A DNA stretch of 64,000 nt from Humibacter ginsenosidimutans. Its GTDB lineage: Bacteria; Actinomycetota; Actinomycetes; Actinomycetales; Microbacteriaceae. Of this stretch, positions 1 to 10,307 are shown piece after piece (position 1 is the first letter of the stretch; every line of letters starts with the position of its first letter). Both the position numbers and the translations under genes were made by a program. The stretch is from contig NZ_CP042305.1 in assembly GCF_007859675.1 (NCBI RefSeq), forward strand, positions 2,790,001 to 2,854,000, given 5' to 3'. Below the pieces are notes generated by a model. It was not told where the DNA came from, ran no database searches, and worked only from the letters and a program-made list of their open reading frames with translations.

Positions 1-111
1 GCAGATGTCGAGCAGAGCCTCGATGTAGTCGGCAGCGGCATCGCCCTGCGCTTCGAGGCCGGCCACGTCTTCGACCTCGTGGTCGTCCTGAACGGCTGCG
101 TCGTCGGTCAT
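1..111 (-). CDS. khpB: KhpB/Jag RNA-binding protein, N-terminal fragment
   Basis: Thirty-seven codons of a minus-strand gene run off the left edge. The visible N-terminus is acidic (MTDDAAVQDD) and ends in the stretch AADYIEALLDIC. That stretch resembles the segment just before the KH domain of actinobacterial Jag/KhpB proteins, which act as KH-R3H RNA-binding regulators. No KH or R3H domain lies inside the window, so the call rests on this short match and on position. The start codon lies 2 nt beyond the yidC stop, and yidC-jag is the usual order in the rpmH-rnpA-yidD-yidC-jag operon. A different small acidic protein cannot be excluded. Confidence 0.7.
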   Translation of the reverse strand, partial: MTDDAAVQDDHEVEDVAGLEAQGDAAADYIEALLDIC

Positions 112-113
112 GC

Positions 114-1097
114 TCACTTCTTTCCGCCGGACTTCTTCGCCCGGGACTTGCTCATCGGCTGCTGGCGCTGGGTGGTCACGGGCTTCGCCGGAATCTCGTC
201 GACGATCACCACCGGAGCGCCCTCCGGAGACTTCAGCTTTCCCTTGCGGGCGAGGCGCGCCTCACGCGCCTTCTCCGCATCACTGCCCGGAGTGGGCATG
301 TTGCGGATCACCAGGAACTGCTGGCCCATCGTCCACAGGTTGGAGGTGAGCCAGTAGAACATCACGCCCAGCGGGAACGCCACACCCGAGAACAGGAACA
401 CGAACGGGAGTAAATACAACAGCATGCGCTGCTGACGGAACTGCGGGCTCGCCTTCGTCTCGGGCGACATGTTCTTCGAGACGATCTGCAGCTGCGTGGT
501 GAACTGCGACGCGACCATCAGGATCACCATCGTCGCCGCGATCAGCATCACGGAGAGGCTGTACGGATCGCCGGCCACCATCTTGCTCCACTGGGATCCG
601 AACGATGCATTCAGGGGAGCGCCCAGCAGCTTCGCATCCTGGAACGACTTGAGAAGGTTCGCTCCGCTCAGCAGGCCGACGCTGTCGTGGCCGCTCTGGG
701 CATCGTTCAGCACGTGGAACAGGCTGAAGAACACCGGCATCTGCAGCAGAAGAGGAAGGCAGGAACTCAGCGGGTTCGTGCCGGTGCGCTTGTACAGCTC
801 CATCGTCTCGCGCGACATCGCCTCACGAGAGAGCTGGTCTTTCTTGCCCTTGTATTTGTCCTGGATCTTCTTCAGCTGCGGCGCAACCTCGAGCATCCGT
901 CGCTGATTCTTGATCTGCCGCACGAAGATCGGGATCAGAGCGGCACGGATGACCACGGTGAGGCCGACGATGGACAGCACCCAGGTGAGACCTGCGTTCG
1001 GATCGAGACCGACGGCCGTCCAGAGCCAGTGCCAGCCGATCAGGAGCAGCTGAACCAGCCACTCGATCGGCCAGAGGATCGTATAGATGAAGTCCAT
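114..1097 (-). CDS. yidC: Membrane protein insertase YidC
   Basis: This 327-residue protein is the YidC/Oxa1 insertase, which helps hydrophobic segments into the cytoplasmic membrane with or without SecYEG. The N-terminus is a membrane segment (IYTILWPIEWLVQLLLIGWHW). It is followed by the family core, in which the conserved arginine sits in VVIRAALIP and a cytoplasmic hairpin carries QLKKIQDKYKGKKDQ. Further hydrophobic segments follow (TNPLSSCLPLLLQMPVFFSL, YSLSVMLIAATMVILMVAS, LLYLLPFVFLFSGVAFPLG). There is no large periplasmic P1 domain, as expected in Gram-positive bacteria. The C-tail is strongly basic (KSRAKKSGGKK), a feature linked to ribosome contact. It lies 11 nt after yidD and 2 nt before khpB, consistent with one transcript. 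Confidence 0.95.
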   Translation of the reverse strand: MDFIYTILWPIEWLVQLLLIGWHWLWTAVGLDPNAGLTWVLSIVGLTVVIRAALIPIFVRQIKNQRRMLEVAPQLKKIQDKYKGKKDQLSREAMSRETMELYKRTGTNPLSSCLPLLLQMPVFFSLFHVLNDAQSGHDSVGLLSGANLLKSFQDAKLLGAPLNASFGSQWSKMVAGDPYSLSVMLIAATMVILMVASQFTTQLQIVSKNMSPETKASPQFRQQRMLLYLLPFVFLFSGVAFPLGVMFYWLTSNLWTMGQQFLVIRNMPTPGSDAEKAREARLARKGKLKSPEGAPVVIVDEIPAKPVTTQRQQPMSKSRAKKSGGKK

Positions 1098-1108
1098 CGT
1101 TTAGTCGG

Positions 1109-1420
1109 TCATCCTTTTGCGTGGCCGCGTGCCACCACGAACCCGAATGGGGTGACGGAATAGCGGGGGGTCTTCTTGCGGGGAACGTCGTCGACACCGC
1201 CGGCTGCCCACGGATGGCAGCGGGCGATCCGGGCGGCCCCCAATGCCGACCCGACGATCACGCCATGTTCTTGGATCGCGCTCAGTGCATAGGCCGAGCA
1301 CGAGGGATAGTAGCGACATACATCGCCGTAGAGCGGGGAGATCACTTTTCGATAGGCGCGCAGAATCACCACGGCGATGTTCCTGGGAATCAGGAGGACA
1401 GTCGTGATCACGGCATGCAT
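1109..1420 (-). CDS. yidD: Membrane protein insertion efficiency factor YidD
   Basis: The 103-residue protein has the family signature with its paired cysteines (CRYYPSCSAYA), preceded by YRKVISPLYG and followed by GARIARCHPWAAGG. YidD is a small membrane-associated protein that assists YidC-dependent insertion. The predicted start overlaps the 3' end of rnpA by 13 nt, an overlap common for this pair, so the two are probably translationally coupled. The C-terminal tail (about 25 residues after the CHPW motif) is basic and not conserved. No other candidate fits. Confidence 0.93.
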   Translation of the reverse strand: MHAVITTVLLIPRNIAVVILRAYRKVISPLYGDVCRYYPSCSAYALSAIQEHGVIVGSALGAARIARCHPWAAGGVDDVPRKKTPRYSVTPFGFVVARGHAKG

Positions 1421-1755
1421 CGGGCGCCTACCTTGTCGACGGCTCGGCGGATCTCACCTTGCAGGGTAGTCCAGGATGCCTGCGCGGCGGCTGGCAGCGC
1501 CCGCACCACGATCTCGTGGTCCGACTCGAGCTCGGGGAGCAGCTCACGGCACACGGCCTTGAGTCGCCTGCGCACGGTGTTGCGTACGACAGCGACGCCC
1601 ACCGCCTTGCTCACGATGAACCCGAACCGCGTCGGCGATCCGATCGATCCTCGACGGATATAGGTGATCGTGTGCGGTGCGTGCACGCGCACTCCCTTAC
1701 GGACCGTCAGGCGATAGTCAGCACCGCTCCGGATCCGATTCGCCTTGGCGAGCAC
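1408..1755 (-). CDS. rnpA: Ribonuclease P protein component
   Basis: The protein is 115 residues and basic. It shows the RnpA pattern: an N-terminal LAKANRIRSGADYR element, a central beta sheet (RFGFIVSKAVGVAVVRN) and the RNR helix RNTVRRRLKAVCRE that contacts the catalytic RNA. It is the protein cofactor of RNase P, which trims the 5' leaders of tRNA precursors. The start is GTG at 1753-1755. It sits between rpmH and yidD in the classical order, 11 nt downstream of the rpmH stop, and overlaps yidD at its 3' end. Confidence 0.94.
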   Translation of the reverse strand: MLAKANRIRSGADYRLTVRKGVRVHAPHTITYIRRGSIGSPTRFGFIVSKAVGVAVVRNTVRRRLKAVCRELLPELESDHEIVVRALPAAAQASWTTLQGEIRRAVDKVGARCMP

Positions 1756-1766
1756 CGCACCGGTTG

Positions 1767-1904
1767 TTACGCGGAGAGTTCGGTGCGGCCCTTGGCACGA
1801 CGGTTCGCCAGGATGGCGCGACCGGCACGCGTGCGCATGCGCAGACGGAAGCCGTGCTTCTTGGCACGACGACGGTTGTTCGGCTGGAAGGTTCTCTTGC
1901 TCAT
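1767..1904 (-). CDS. rpmH: 50S ribosomal protein L34
   Basis: The 45-residue protein [20 protein letters not shown]... is a full-length L34, extremely rich in Arg and Lys. An upstream in-frame ATG would add 19 non-conserved residues ([19 protein letters not shown]). The start at 1904 is chosen because the family begins MSKRTFQP or MTKRTYQP and because a GAGAGA ribosome-binding stretch lies just upstream on the minus strand. It is the first gene of the leftward operon and its promoter must lie in the boxed oriC-proximal region. Confidence 0.97.
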   Translation of the reverse strand: MSKRTFQPNNRRRAKKHGFRLRMRTRAGRAILANRRAKGRTELSA

Positions 1905-2365
1905 CAGACAGGTCTCTCGATCGATTTCAGTCCTCTTCATGAGCGGAATCCGATGAGGCACGGTCGCCTGCAGACGCTCAGGAAGGAAGAAGTGCCGCTC
2001 ACACGGCCTAGGTCAACCCATTAACGGTACGGGAGGGCATCCGAGAGGTCAAACCGACAGCGGCGAACCGTTGATTATCCACACGCGCAGGACTATGCCT
2101 GGAGAGGCACGCCGACGAGCGGAACATCCGCACGGAACGATGATTTGAGTGCACGCGCCCGATTCGTTAGCGTGACATGCGAAGTTATCCCCAGGTTGTG
2201 AATCAACCTGTGTCGAAGCCAGTCGCCGACACGCAGAATGCCGTTGTGGAGCTGGGGATAACGGTGTGGATAAGAGCGGCCGGACTTGCTGCTTCGGCCG
2301 ATCGGGTTCACAACGGGGTGGATCGGACTCGCTGAGGCGCACGGTCCGTGGGATCTAGGGGAACT
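1905..2365. promoter_or_regulatory. rpmH-dnaA intergenic region with DnaA boxes
   Basis: This 461-bp divergent region carries a perfect DnaA box TTATCCACA at 2075-2083, a second perfect box on the minus strand at 2265-2273, and two one-mismatch boxes (TTATCCCCA) at 2185-2193 (+) and 2253-2261 (-). The 2253 and 2265 boxes lie 12 bp apart. A short inverted repeat, GGTTG-TGAAT-CAACC, occupies 2194-2208 beside one box. Promoters for rpmH (leftward) and dnaA (rightward) must both lie here, so the boxes probably serve dnaA autoregulation, origin function or both. I see no gene in it. Confidence 0.75.
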
Positions 2366-3790
2366 ATGGCTGACGGCGATCCGTCATTGACGAGCGCATG
2401 GCGCTCCGTTCTGTCGACACTGCAGAGCGATGAACGCGTGACACCGCAGCTGTACGGATTCCTCAGCCTGGTCGAGCCCAAGGGCATCATGGCCGGCACC
2501 TTCTACCTCGAAGTGCCCAACGAGTTCACCCGCGGCATGATCGAGCAGCGCTGCCGCGTTCCTCTCCTCGGCGCGATCGGTCGACTCGACGACTCGTTCG
2601 CCGTCTCGACGTTCGCCATCGTCGTCAACCCCGACATCACGCACGACGCTCCGCAAGTGGAGCCGGAACGGCTCGAGTCGAGCTACCTGGATGCCCCGGC
2701 AGCAGCCACCCAGACGACCGCGCCGGTCACCGAGATCACCGCGGCCCCGCGCAACGTCGACTCCAGGCTCAACCCCAAGTACAGCTTCGACAACTTCGTG
2801 ATCGGTCAGTCCAACCGGTTCGCACACGCAGCGGCGGTCGCTGTCGCAGAAGCCCCGGCCAAGGCATACAACCCCCTGTTCATCTACGGCGACTCCGGTC
2901 TGGGCAAGACGCACCTGCTGCACGCCATCGGTCACTACGCGATGAGCCTCTACCCGGGCATCCGCGTTCGCTACGTCAGCTCCGAAGAGTTCACGAACGA
3001 CTTCATCAACTCGATCGCCAACAACCGCGGTTCCTCGTTCCAAGCGCGGTACCGCAACATCGACATCCTGCTCATCGACGACATCCAGTTCCTGCAGCGA
3101 GCGGTCGAGACGCAGGAGGCCTTCTTCCACACCTTCAACACACTGCACGACCACAACAAGCAGGTGGTCATCACCAGCGATCTGCCGCCGAAGCACCTCA
3201 CCGGTTTCGAAGACCGCATGCTCACCCGCTTCGAGTGGGGCCTGATCACGGATGTCCAGGCTCCCGACCTCGAGACCCGCATCGCGATCCTGCGCAAGAA
3301 GGCGCAGAGCGAACGCATCCTCGTGCCGGACGACATCCTCGAGTTCATGGCCACCAAGGTGTCGAGCAACATCCGCGAGCTCGAGGGAACGCTCATCCGG
3401 GTCACCGCGTTCGCGAGCCTGAACAAGACGCCGGTCGACATGAACCTCGTGCAGACCGTGCTGAAAGACCTGATCACCCTCGACGATGACAACGTCGTGG
3501 CGCCGGCCGACATCATCACGGCCACCGCCGACTACTTCAAGCTCAGCGTCGACGACCTCTACGGTTCCTCCAGGTCGCAGGCCATCGCCACAGCCAGGCA
3601 GATCGCCATGTATCTCTGTCGCGAGATGACGAACCTGTCGCTTCCCAAGATCGGTCAGCTCTTCGGCAACCGAGACCACACCACCGTCATGTACGCGAAC
3701 AAGAAGATCAGCGAGCTCATGAAGGAGCGACGGTCCATCTACAACCAGGTGACCGAACTCACGGCACGCATCAAGCAGACGCACCGCTGA
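2366..3790 (+). CDS. dnaA: Chromosomal replication initiator DnaA
   Basis: The 474-residue initiator shows all four domains. Domain I (about 1-90) mediates oligomerisation and helicase loading. A short linker follows to about 135. The AAA+ domain III has Walker A GDSGLGKTH at about 175-183 and Walker B LLIDDIQ at about 235-241. The DNA-binding domain IV carries the signature GNRDHTTVMYANKKI. An in-frame GTG at 2348 would add six residues, but ATG 2366 has AGGGGA at 2357-2362 in front of it and is preferred. The protein binds the TTATCCACA boxes seen on both sides of this gene, so it is probably autoregulated. Confidence 0.98.
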   Translation: MADGDPSLTSAWRSVLSTLQSDERVTPQLYGFLSLVEPKGIMAGTFYLEVPNEFTRGMIEQRCRVPLLGAIGRLDDSFAVSTFAIVVNPDITHDAPQVEPERLESSYLDAPAAATQTTAPVTEITAAPRNVDSRLNPKYSFDNFVIGQSNRFAHAAAVAVAEAPAKAYNPLFIYGDSGLGKTHLLHAIGHYAMSLYPGIRVRYVSSEEFTNDFINSIANNRGSSFQARYRNIDILLIDDIQFLQRAVETQEAFFHTFNTLHDHNKQVVITSDLPPKHLTGFEDRMLTRFEWGLITDVQAPDLETRIAILRKKAQSERILVPDDILEFMATKVSSNIRELEGTLIRVTAFASLNKTPVDMNLVQTVLKDLITLDDDNVVAPADIITATADYFKLSVDDLYGSSRSQAIATARQIAMYLCREMTNLSLPKIGQLFGNRDHTTVMYANKKISELMKERRSIYNQVTELTARIKQTHR

Positions 3791-4221
3791 TCGCCCCGGC
3801 GTCGTGACTCGTCACGGCGCGACCGGCATCGGCGATGAGGCCGCCCGTGCTCAAACGCGCATATTCACACTGTGGATAACTCTGGGGAAAGTTAACGAAT
3901 AACAGCCTCGGCCGTGTGAGCGATCCGCCGACCTCTGTGAAATCCTTGTCATTCGCCAGGGGTGGTCACCACGACTGCCAGGCCTGTCATCAACAGCCCG
4001 TCGACAGATCACAACCGTGTAGTTCCCAGTCGCAGAGCGGCATCCACCGACTTATCCACAGTTTCCACATCGGTTAAGCCGGTTAAAACACCAAGAAATT
4101 AACGCGCCGCCCAACAACCTCGACCGCGCAGCCCGTCGCCTCGAATCACACCTCATCGACCTCCCGAGGCTGGGGCTAGCATGGAGCGGGCATCCGCATC
4201 CGAATGACAGGGGAGAACTTC
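3791..4221. other. oriC: oriC candidate, dnaA-dnaN intergenic region
   Basis: This 431-bp gene-free stretch lies in the position of oriC in Mycobacterium and Streptomyces. It has two perfect DnaA boxes, TGTGGATAA at 3871-3879 (minus orientation) and TTATCCACA at 4052-4060. The second is followed at once by the relaxed box TTTCCACAT at 4062-4070. The stretch 4071-4102, with TTAA and AAATTAA runs, is the most AT-rich part and could be the unwinding element. A TAGCAT hexamer at 4177-4182 could be the dnaN -10. The region is box-poor compared with Streptomyces origins. Together with the boxes upstream of dnaA it may form a bipartite origin. Confidence 0.75.
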
Positions 4222-5367
4222 GTGAGGTTTCAGGCCAACCGCGATGTGCTGAGCGAAGCAGTTTCGTTCACCGTCAAACTTCTGCCCCAGCGCACCACGC
4301 TGCCCATCTTGAGCGGCATCTTGATCAGCACGACGGACGCCGGCATCTCGCTCTCCGCCTTCGACTACGAAGTGTCAGCCCAGACCGAGATCACGGCCGA
4401 TGTGCAAGAGCCCGGCACCGTGCTCGTTTCCGGTCGGCTGCTCGCAGAGATCGCTTCAAAGCTGCCGAACGCCCCCGTGACGTTCGCCACCGACGACAAC
4501 CGCATCGTCGTCAGCTGCGGATCCGCGAGCTTCACCCTCCTGTCCATGCCGGTCGAGGAATATCCCACCCTTCCGCAGATCTCCGGTGAGTCCGGGCTCG
4601 TTCCCGCCGACGAGTTCTCCGAGGCTGTCGGCCAGGTGGCCGTCGCGGCATCGCGCGACGACGTCACACCCGTGATCACCGGTGTTCAGCTGGAGATCAC
4701 GGAGAACCGCCTCAGCCTCGTGGCGACCGACCGCTACCGCGTGGCCGTGCGCGAGATCGACTGGGACGGCACCATCGGTCAGTCCGAGCCCTCGACAGCC
4801 CTGGTTCCGGCGCGCACTCTGCAAGAGATCGGCAAGACGTTCGGTCACAACGGCACGATCACGGTGACGCTCGTCTCCAAGGACGATCGCGAACTCATCG
4901 CCTTCACCGCCGAGAAGAAGACAGTGACGTCTTTGCTGATCAAGGGCAATTTCCCGCCGGTCAAACGACTCTTCCCCGAGACTGTCGACAACTACGCGGT
5001 CATCAACACCGCCGACCTCATCGACGCGACCCGACGCGTGTCGCTCGTGCTCGAACGCGAAGCGGCGCTGCGGTTCTCCTTCACCGCAGACGGACTCACC
5101 CTCGAGGCGATCGGCTCCGAGCAGGCACAAGCATCCGAGAGCATCGACGCTCTTCTCACGGGAGACGACACCGTCGTCTCCCTCAAGCCCCAGTTCCTGC
5201 TCGACGGCCTGTCGGCGGTGCACTCGGAGTACGTTCGCATCTCGTTCACCAAGACGGACAATCCGAACAAGCCCGGCCCAGTGCTCATCACGAGTCAGAC
5301 CAGCAAAGAACAGGCGGGGAGCGACAGCTACCGTTATCTGCTGCAGCCGAACCTGCTGTTGCGCTGA
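4222..5367 (+). CDS. dnaN: DNA polymerase III sliding clamp (beta)
   Basis: The 381-residue beta clamp holds DNA polymerase III on DNA and recruits many partners. Three clamp folds are visible: N-terminal MRFQANRDVLSEAVSFTVKLL with TTLPILSGILI, middle LPQISGESGLVPADEF with TDRYRVAVRE, and C-terminal YAVINTADLIDATRRVSLVLERE. An in-frame ATG at 4204 would add six residues. GTG at 4222 is preferred because AGGGGAG lies 7 bp before it and families start at MRFxxNRDVL. A GACCGATC/GATCGGTC hairpin at 5366-5384 overlaps the stop codon and may attenuate read-through into gnd. Confidence 0.97.
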   Translation: MRFQANRDVLSEAVSFTVKLLPQRTTLPILSGILISTTDAGISLSAFDYEVSAQTEITADVQEPGTVLVSGRLLAEIASKLPNAPVTFATDDNRIVVSCGSASFTLLSMPVEEYPTLPQISGESGLVPADEFSEAVGQVAVAASRDDVTPVITGVQLEITENRLSLVATDRYRVAVREIDWDGTIGQSEPSTALVPARTLQEIGKTFGHNGTITVTLVSKDDRELIAFTAEKKTVTSLLIKGNFPPVKRLFPETVDNYAVINTADLIDATRRVSLVLEREAALRFSFTADGLTLEAIGSEQAQASESIDALLTGDDTVVSLKPQFLLDGLSAVHSEYVRISFTKTDNPNKPGPVLITSQTSKEQAGSDSYRYLLQPNLLLR

Positions 5368-5384
5368 CCGATCAACGATCGGTC
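5366..5384 (+). terminator. Hairpin at the dnaN stop codon
   Basis: An 8-bp perfect inverted repeat (GACCGATC-AAC-GATCGGTC) begins within the dnaN TGA. There is no T-tract, so an intrinsic terminator is uncertain. It could instead protect the 3' end or partly uncouple dnaN from gnd, which starts 33 nt further on. Confidence 0.35.
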
Positions 5385-5417
5385 GGTTCGACGCGGCGCA
5401 CACACGAAGGATCACTC

Positions 5418-6305
5418 ATGCACATCGGTCTCATCGGTCTCGGCAAGATGGGCAACAACATGCGGGCGCGCCTCGAGCGCAACGGCATCCAGGTCACCGG
5501 CTACGACACGAACCCCGATATCTCGGATGTCGCGTCGTTGGCAGACCTCGTCGCCGCACTTCCCGCGCCGCGCACGGTCTGGGCGATGGTCCCGGCCGGT
5601 GACATCACCGACTCCGTCGTGAACGAGTTGGCCGGGCTGCTCGAGGCCGGCGACTTGCTGATCGACGGCGGAAACTCCAAGTTCACCGAAGACTTCAAGC
5701 ACGCCGAGTTGCTCGCGAAGACCGGCGTCGACTTCATGGACGCCGGCGTTTCCGGCGGCGTGTGGGGCCTGGACAACGGCTACGGCCTGATGGTCGGCGG
5801 CAGCGCCGAGCAGGTCGAACGCGTGATGCCGGTGTTCGACGCTCTGCGTCCGGAAGGACCGCGCGACGAAGGGTTCGTCCACGTCGGCGAGGTCGGGGCC
5901 GGGCACTACGCGAAGATGGTGCACAACGGCATCGAATACGCACTGATGCAGGCATACGCCGAGGGGTATGAACTTCTCGACACGCGCAAAGACATCATCA
6001 AAGACGTCACCGGCACGTTCAAGGCGTGGCAGCGCGGAACCGTGGTGCGCTCGTGGCTGCTCGACCTGCTCGTGCGGGCACTCGAGCAAGATCCCGAGTT
6101 CGAACACATCGAGGGTTACGTGCAGGATTCGGGCGAGGGACGGTGGACGGTCGAGGAAGGCCTCAACAACGCGGTGCCGTTGCCCACGATCAGCGCATCG
6201 ATCTTCGCCCGCTTCGTCTCGCGGCAAGAAGACTCGCCCGCGATGAAGGCGGTGGCCGCATTGCGCAATCAGTTCGGCGGCCACGCGGTCAAGGCCGTCG
6301 ACTGA
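5418..6305 (+). CDS. gnd: 6-phosphogluconate dehydrogenase, short (GndA/YqeC) type
   Basis: The enzyme oxidatively decarboxylates 6-phosphogluconate to ribulose 5-phosphate in the pentose phosphate pathway. The N-terminal Rossmann motif is GLIGLGKMGNNM. The substrate-binding signature is present as DAGVSGGVWGLDNGYGLMVGG, and the catalytic segment is HYAKMVHNGIEYALMQAYAEG. At 295 residues it is the short single-C-domain form, usually NAD-preferring, rather than the roughly 470-residue NADP form. GAAGGAT lies 7 nt before the ATG. It sits between dnaN and recF, where many actinobacteria carry this gene. The cofactor preference is inferred from the family. Confidence 0.93.
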   Translation: MHIGLIGLGKMGNNMRARLERNGIQVTGYDTNPDISDVASLADLVAALPAPRTVWAMVPAGDITDSVVNELAGLLEAGDLLIDGGNSKFTEDFKHAELLAKTGVDFMDAGVSGGVWGLDNGYGLMVGGSAEQVERVMPVFDALRPEGPRDEGFVHVGEVGAGHYAKMVHNGIEYALMQAYAEGYELLDTRKDIIKDVTGTFKAWQRGTVVRSWLLDLLVRALEQDPEFEHIEGYVQDSGEGRWTVEEGLNNAVPLPTISASIFARFVSRQEDSPAMKAVAALRNQFGGHAVKAVD

Positions 6306-6369
6306 CGGAGAAGATTTCGCGAGCTTCGGGCATGCGTCCGTTCGCTCGCTGTACGGAGGTCGGTCGGCG

Positions 6370-7569
6370 ATGCGGGTGACGCACCTTTCGCTGACCGACT
6401 TCCGCAATTACGCGCACGCCGAGGTCGAACTCGCACCGGGGCCCAACCTCTTCGTCGGCAGCAACGGTCAAGGCAAGACCAACCTCGTCGAGTCCCTCGT
6501 CTTCGTGTCGACCGGATCATCGCATCGCACACCCGTCGACGCGGCCATGATCAGGCAGGAGGCTTCGGCCGCGGTCATCCGCGCACGTCTGGAACACGAC
6601 GGTCGTGCAGTGCTGCTCGAGTTGCAGCAGAACCGGGGATCGGCGAACAAGGCCATGGTGAACCGCTCCTCCGCTCGGCCGCGGGATTTGGTGCGCTATC
6701 TCTCGACTGTGCTCTTCGCACCCGAGGACCTGGCTCTCGTTCGTGGCGAGCCGGCGGTGCGCCGGCGGCTGCTCGACACCGTGCTCGTGCAGCACACTCC
6801 GCGACTCGCGGGCGTGCTCGCTGACTACGATCGCGTGCTGCGGCAACGCAACACACTCCTCAAGTCGGCGCGGGCATCCGGGGTTCGCGGTTCCGCGCTC
6901 TCCACTCTGGATGTCTGGGACGAGCGGCTGGTCGGTCTCGGCTCCGAGATCATCGACGAACGCAGCGCGCTCATCGCCGATCTGCGGGAACCCGTGCGGG
7001 ATGCCTATCGCGCTGTCGCGGGCGGCGACCACGATCCGCGTCTGGTTCCCCTTCTCTCCGTCGATGGTGCGGCCCCCGATGACGACGATTCGGCCGATGG
7101 CTCCGTTGAGGACGCTGAGATCGCGCGGGGGACGACCCGCGAACGCTTCGCAGACGCGGTCGCCCGGCTGCGGAGCCGCGAGCTCGAACGCGGGGTGACT
7201 CTGGTCGGTCCGCATCGTGACGACGTGCGCTTCGAACTGAACGGGCTTCCGGCGAAAGGGTATGCCAGCCACGGGGAGTCGTGGTCGTTCGCGCTTGCGC
7301 TGCGACTGGCCTCCGCTCACCTGCTCCGCGCGCACTCCACGACGGGCGACCCGGTGCTGATCCTCGATGACGTGTTCGCCGAGCTCGACCAGGCCAGACG
7401 GGCTCGACTGGCGGCATCCGTGCACGACTTCGAACAGGTGCTGGTGACGTCGGCCGTGCTCGACGATGTTCCCGATGAGCTGCGCGCGCATACGGTCCAC
7501 ATCCGCGCCGGTCGCGTGATCGACCCGGACGAGCGCAGCGACGAAGGCGAGCGCGGCACCCATGAGTGA
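6370..7569 (+). CDS. recF: DNA replication and repair protein RecF
   Basis: RecF is an SMC-like ATPase that loads RecA at gaps together with RecO and RecR. The 399-residue protein has Walker A GSNGQGKTNLVE near residue 35, the family N-terminus LSLTDFRNYAHAEVELAPG, and a C-terminal signature and Walker B (GPHRDDVRFELNG, SWSFALALRLA, VLILDDVFAELD). An acidic low-complexity insert (APDDDDSADGSVEDAE) around residue 240 is unusual. GGAGG lies 11 nt before the ATG. The last 8 nt overlap the dciA start, so translation is coupled. Confidence 0.97.
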   Translation: MRVTHLSLTDFRNYAHAEVELAPGPNLFVGSNGQGKTNLVESLVFVSTGSSHRTPVDAAMIRQEASAAVIRARLEHDGRAVLLELQQNRGSANKAMVNRSSARPRDLVRYLSTVLFAPEDLALVRGEPAVRRRLLDTVLVQHTPRLAGVLADYDRVLRQRNTLLKSARASGVRGSALSTLDVWDERLVGLGSEIIDERSALIADLREPVRDAYRAVAGGDHDPRLVPLLSVDGAAPDDDDSADGSVEDAEIARGTTRERFADAVARLRSRELERGVTLVGPHRDDVRFELNGLPAKGYASHGESWSFALALRLASAHLLRAHSTTGDPVLILDDVFAELDQARRARLAASVHDFEQVLVTSAVLDDVPDELRAHTVHIRAGRVIDPDERSDEGERGTHE

Positions 7570-8047
7570 GGCGTCTTCGTATTATCGGCATCTGAAGGAG
7601 CTGTTCGGAAAAGATCCGGGCTACGGCCAGCGCCGTTCCGCGCGGACCGATCGGGCCGCAGCTCGCGGCGGCAGCCAGCCCTTCGAGCCGGGTCGCGAGC
7701 CCAGGGGGCTCGGCGGGCTCATCGATTCCCTGGCCGATGAGTTGGGTTGGACCTCTCCTTTGGCGAAGTCGGAGTTGATCGCTGCGTGGGCCGATGTGGT
7801 CGGCGAAGAGACGGCCAAGCATTCCGAGCCGGTCGGCATCGAAGACGGTGTCCTGACGGTGCGATGCGACTCGACGAGTTGGGCGACACAGCTGCGTCTG
7901 ATGCGCACGGAGTTGTTGGTGCACATCGAGCGCAGGTTCGAGCGGGCGGGTGTGGAAAGCATCCGCTTTCTTGGACCTGACGTCCCCTCATGGAAACGCG
8001 GTCCCAGGTCGGTCCCAGGGCGTGGTCCGCGCGACACCTACGGCTGA
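7562..8047 (+). CDS. dciA: DciA-type (DUF721) replicative helicase operator
   Basis: The 161-residue protein matches the DUF721/DciA family. The conserved core is about residues 50-145 (LGGLIDSLADELGWTSPLAKSELIAAWADVVGE...HSEPVGIEDGVLTVRCDSTSWATQLRLMRTELL). DciA loads or operates DnaB helicase in bacteria that lack DnaC/DnaI. The N-terminal 50 residues and the C-tail (KRGPRSVPGRGPRDTYG) are basic and probably disordered. It overlaps recF by 8 nt and precedes gyrB, which is the standard actinobacterial setting. The function is inferred from the family. Confidence 0.88.
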   Translation: MSEASSYYRHLKELFGKDPGYGQRRSARTDRAAARGGSQPFEPGREPRGLGGLIDSLADELGWTSPLAKSELIAAWADVVGEETAKHSEPVGIEDGVLTVRCDSTSWATQLRLMRTELLVHIERRFERAGVESIRFLGPDVPSWKRGPRSVPGRGPRDTYG

Positions 8048-8100
8048 GCGTACAAATCTGGTCACCCGGCAATTTTCATCGCGTCAGACGGCCGTTTCTC

Positions 8101-10164
<2,064 letters not shown>

Positions 10165-10185
10165 GATGAGCGACCGCTCTGCGTT

Positions 10186-10263
10186 GGTTGGGGAGGCACG
10201 AAGGGCCGTCTCGAAACCCGCGCGGCAAGGTTCCGAGACGTCGGCTCAGCCGACTCCTCAACC
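10186..10263. repeat. Nested palindromic repeat between gyrB and gyrA
   Basis: The 78-bp element has two nested inverted pairs. The outer arms are GGTTGGGGAG (10186-10195) and CTCCTCAACC (near 10254-10263). The inner arms are TCTCGAAACC (10210-10219) and GGTTCCGAGA (near 10229-10238). A small TCGGCT-CA-GCCGA hairpin lies between the last two arms. The same two half-motifs recur near 42153, 42702 and 47235, so this is a dispersed REP-like family rather than a gyr-specific site. It fills most of the 143-bp gyrB-gyrA gap and may modulate read-through. Confidence 0.65.
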
Positions 10264-10307
10264 AGCGACCGTGATGCAAGCCTGAAACGAGAGAAGAAGA
10301 GAACTAG

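Noticed and set aside
1905..4221. parS (GTTTCACGTGAAAC-like) sites near oriC
   Set aside because: None was seen in the gaps around dnaA; they may lie outside the window near parB.
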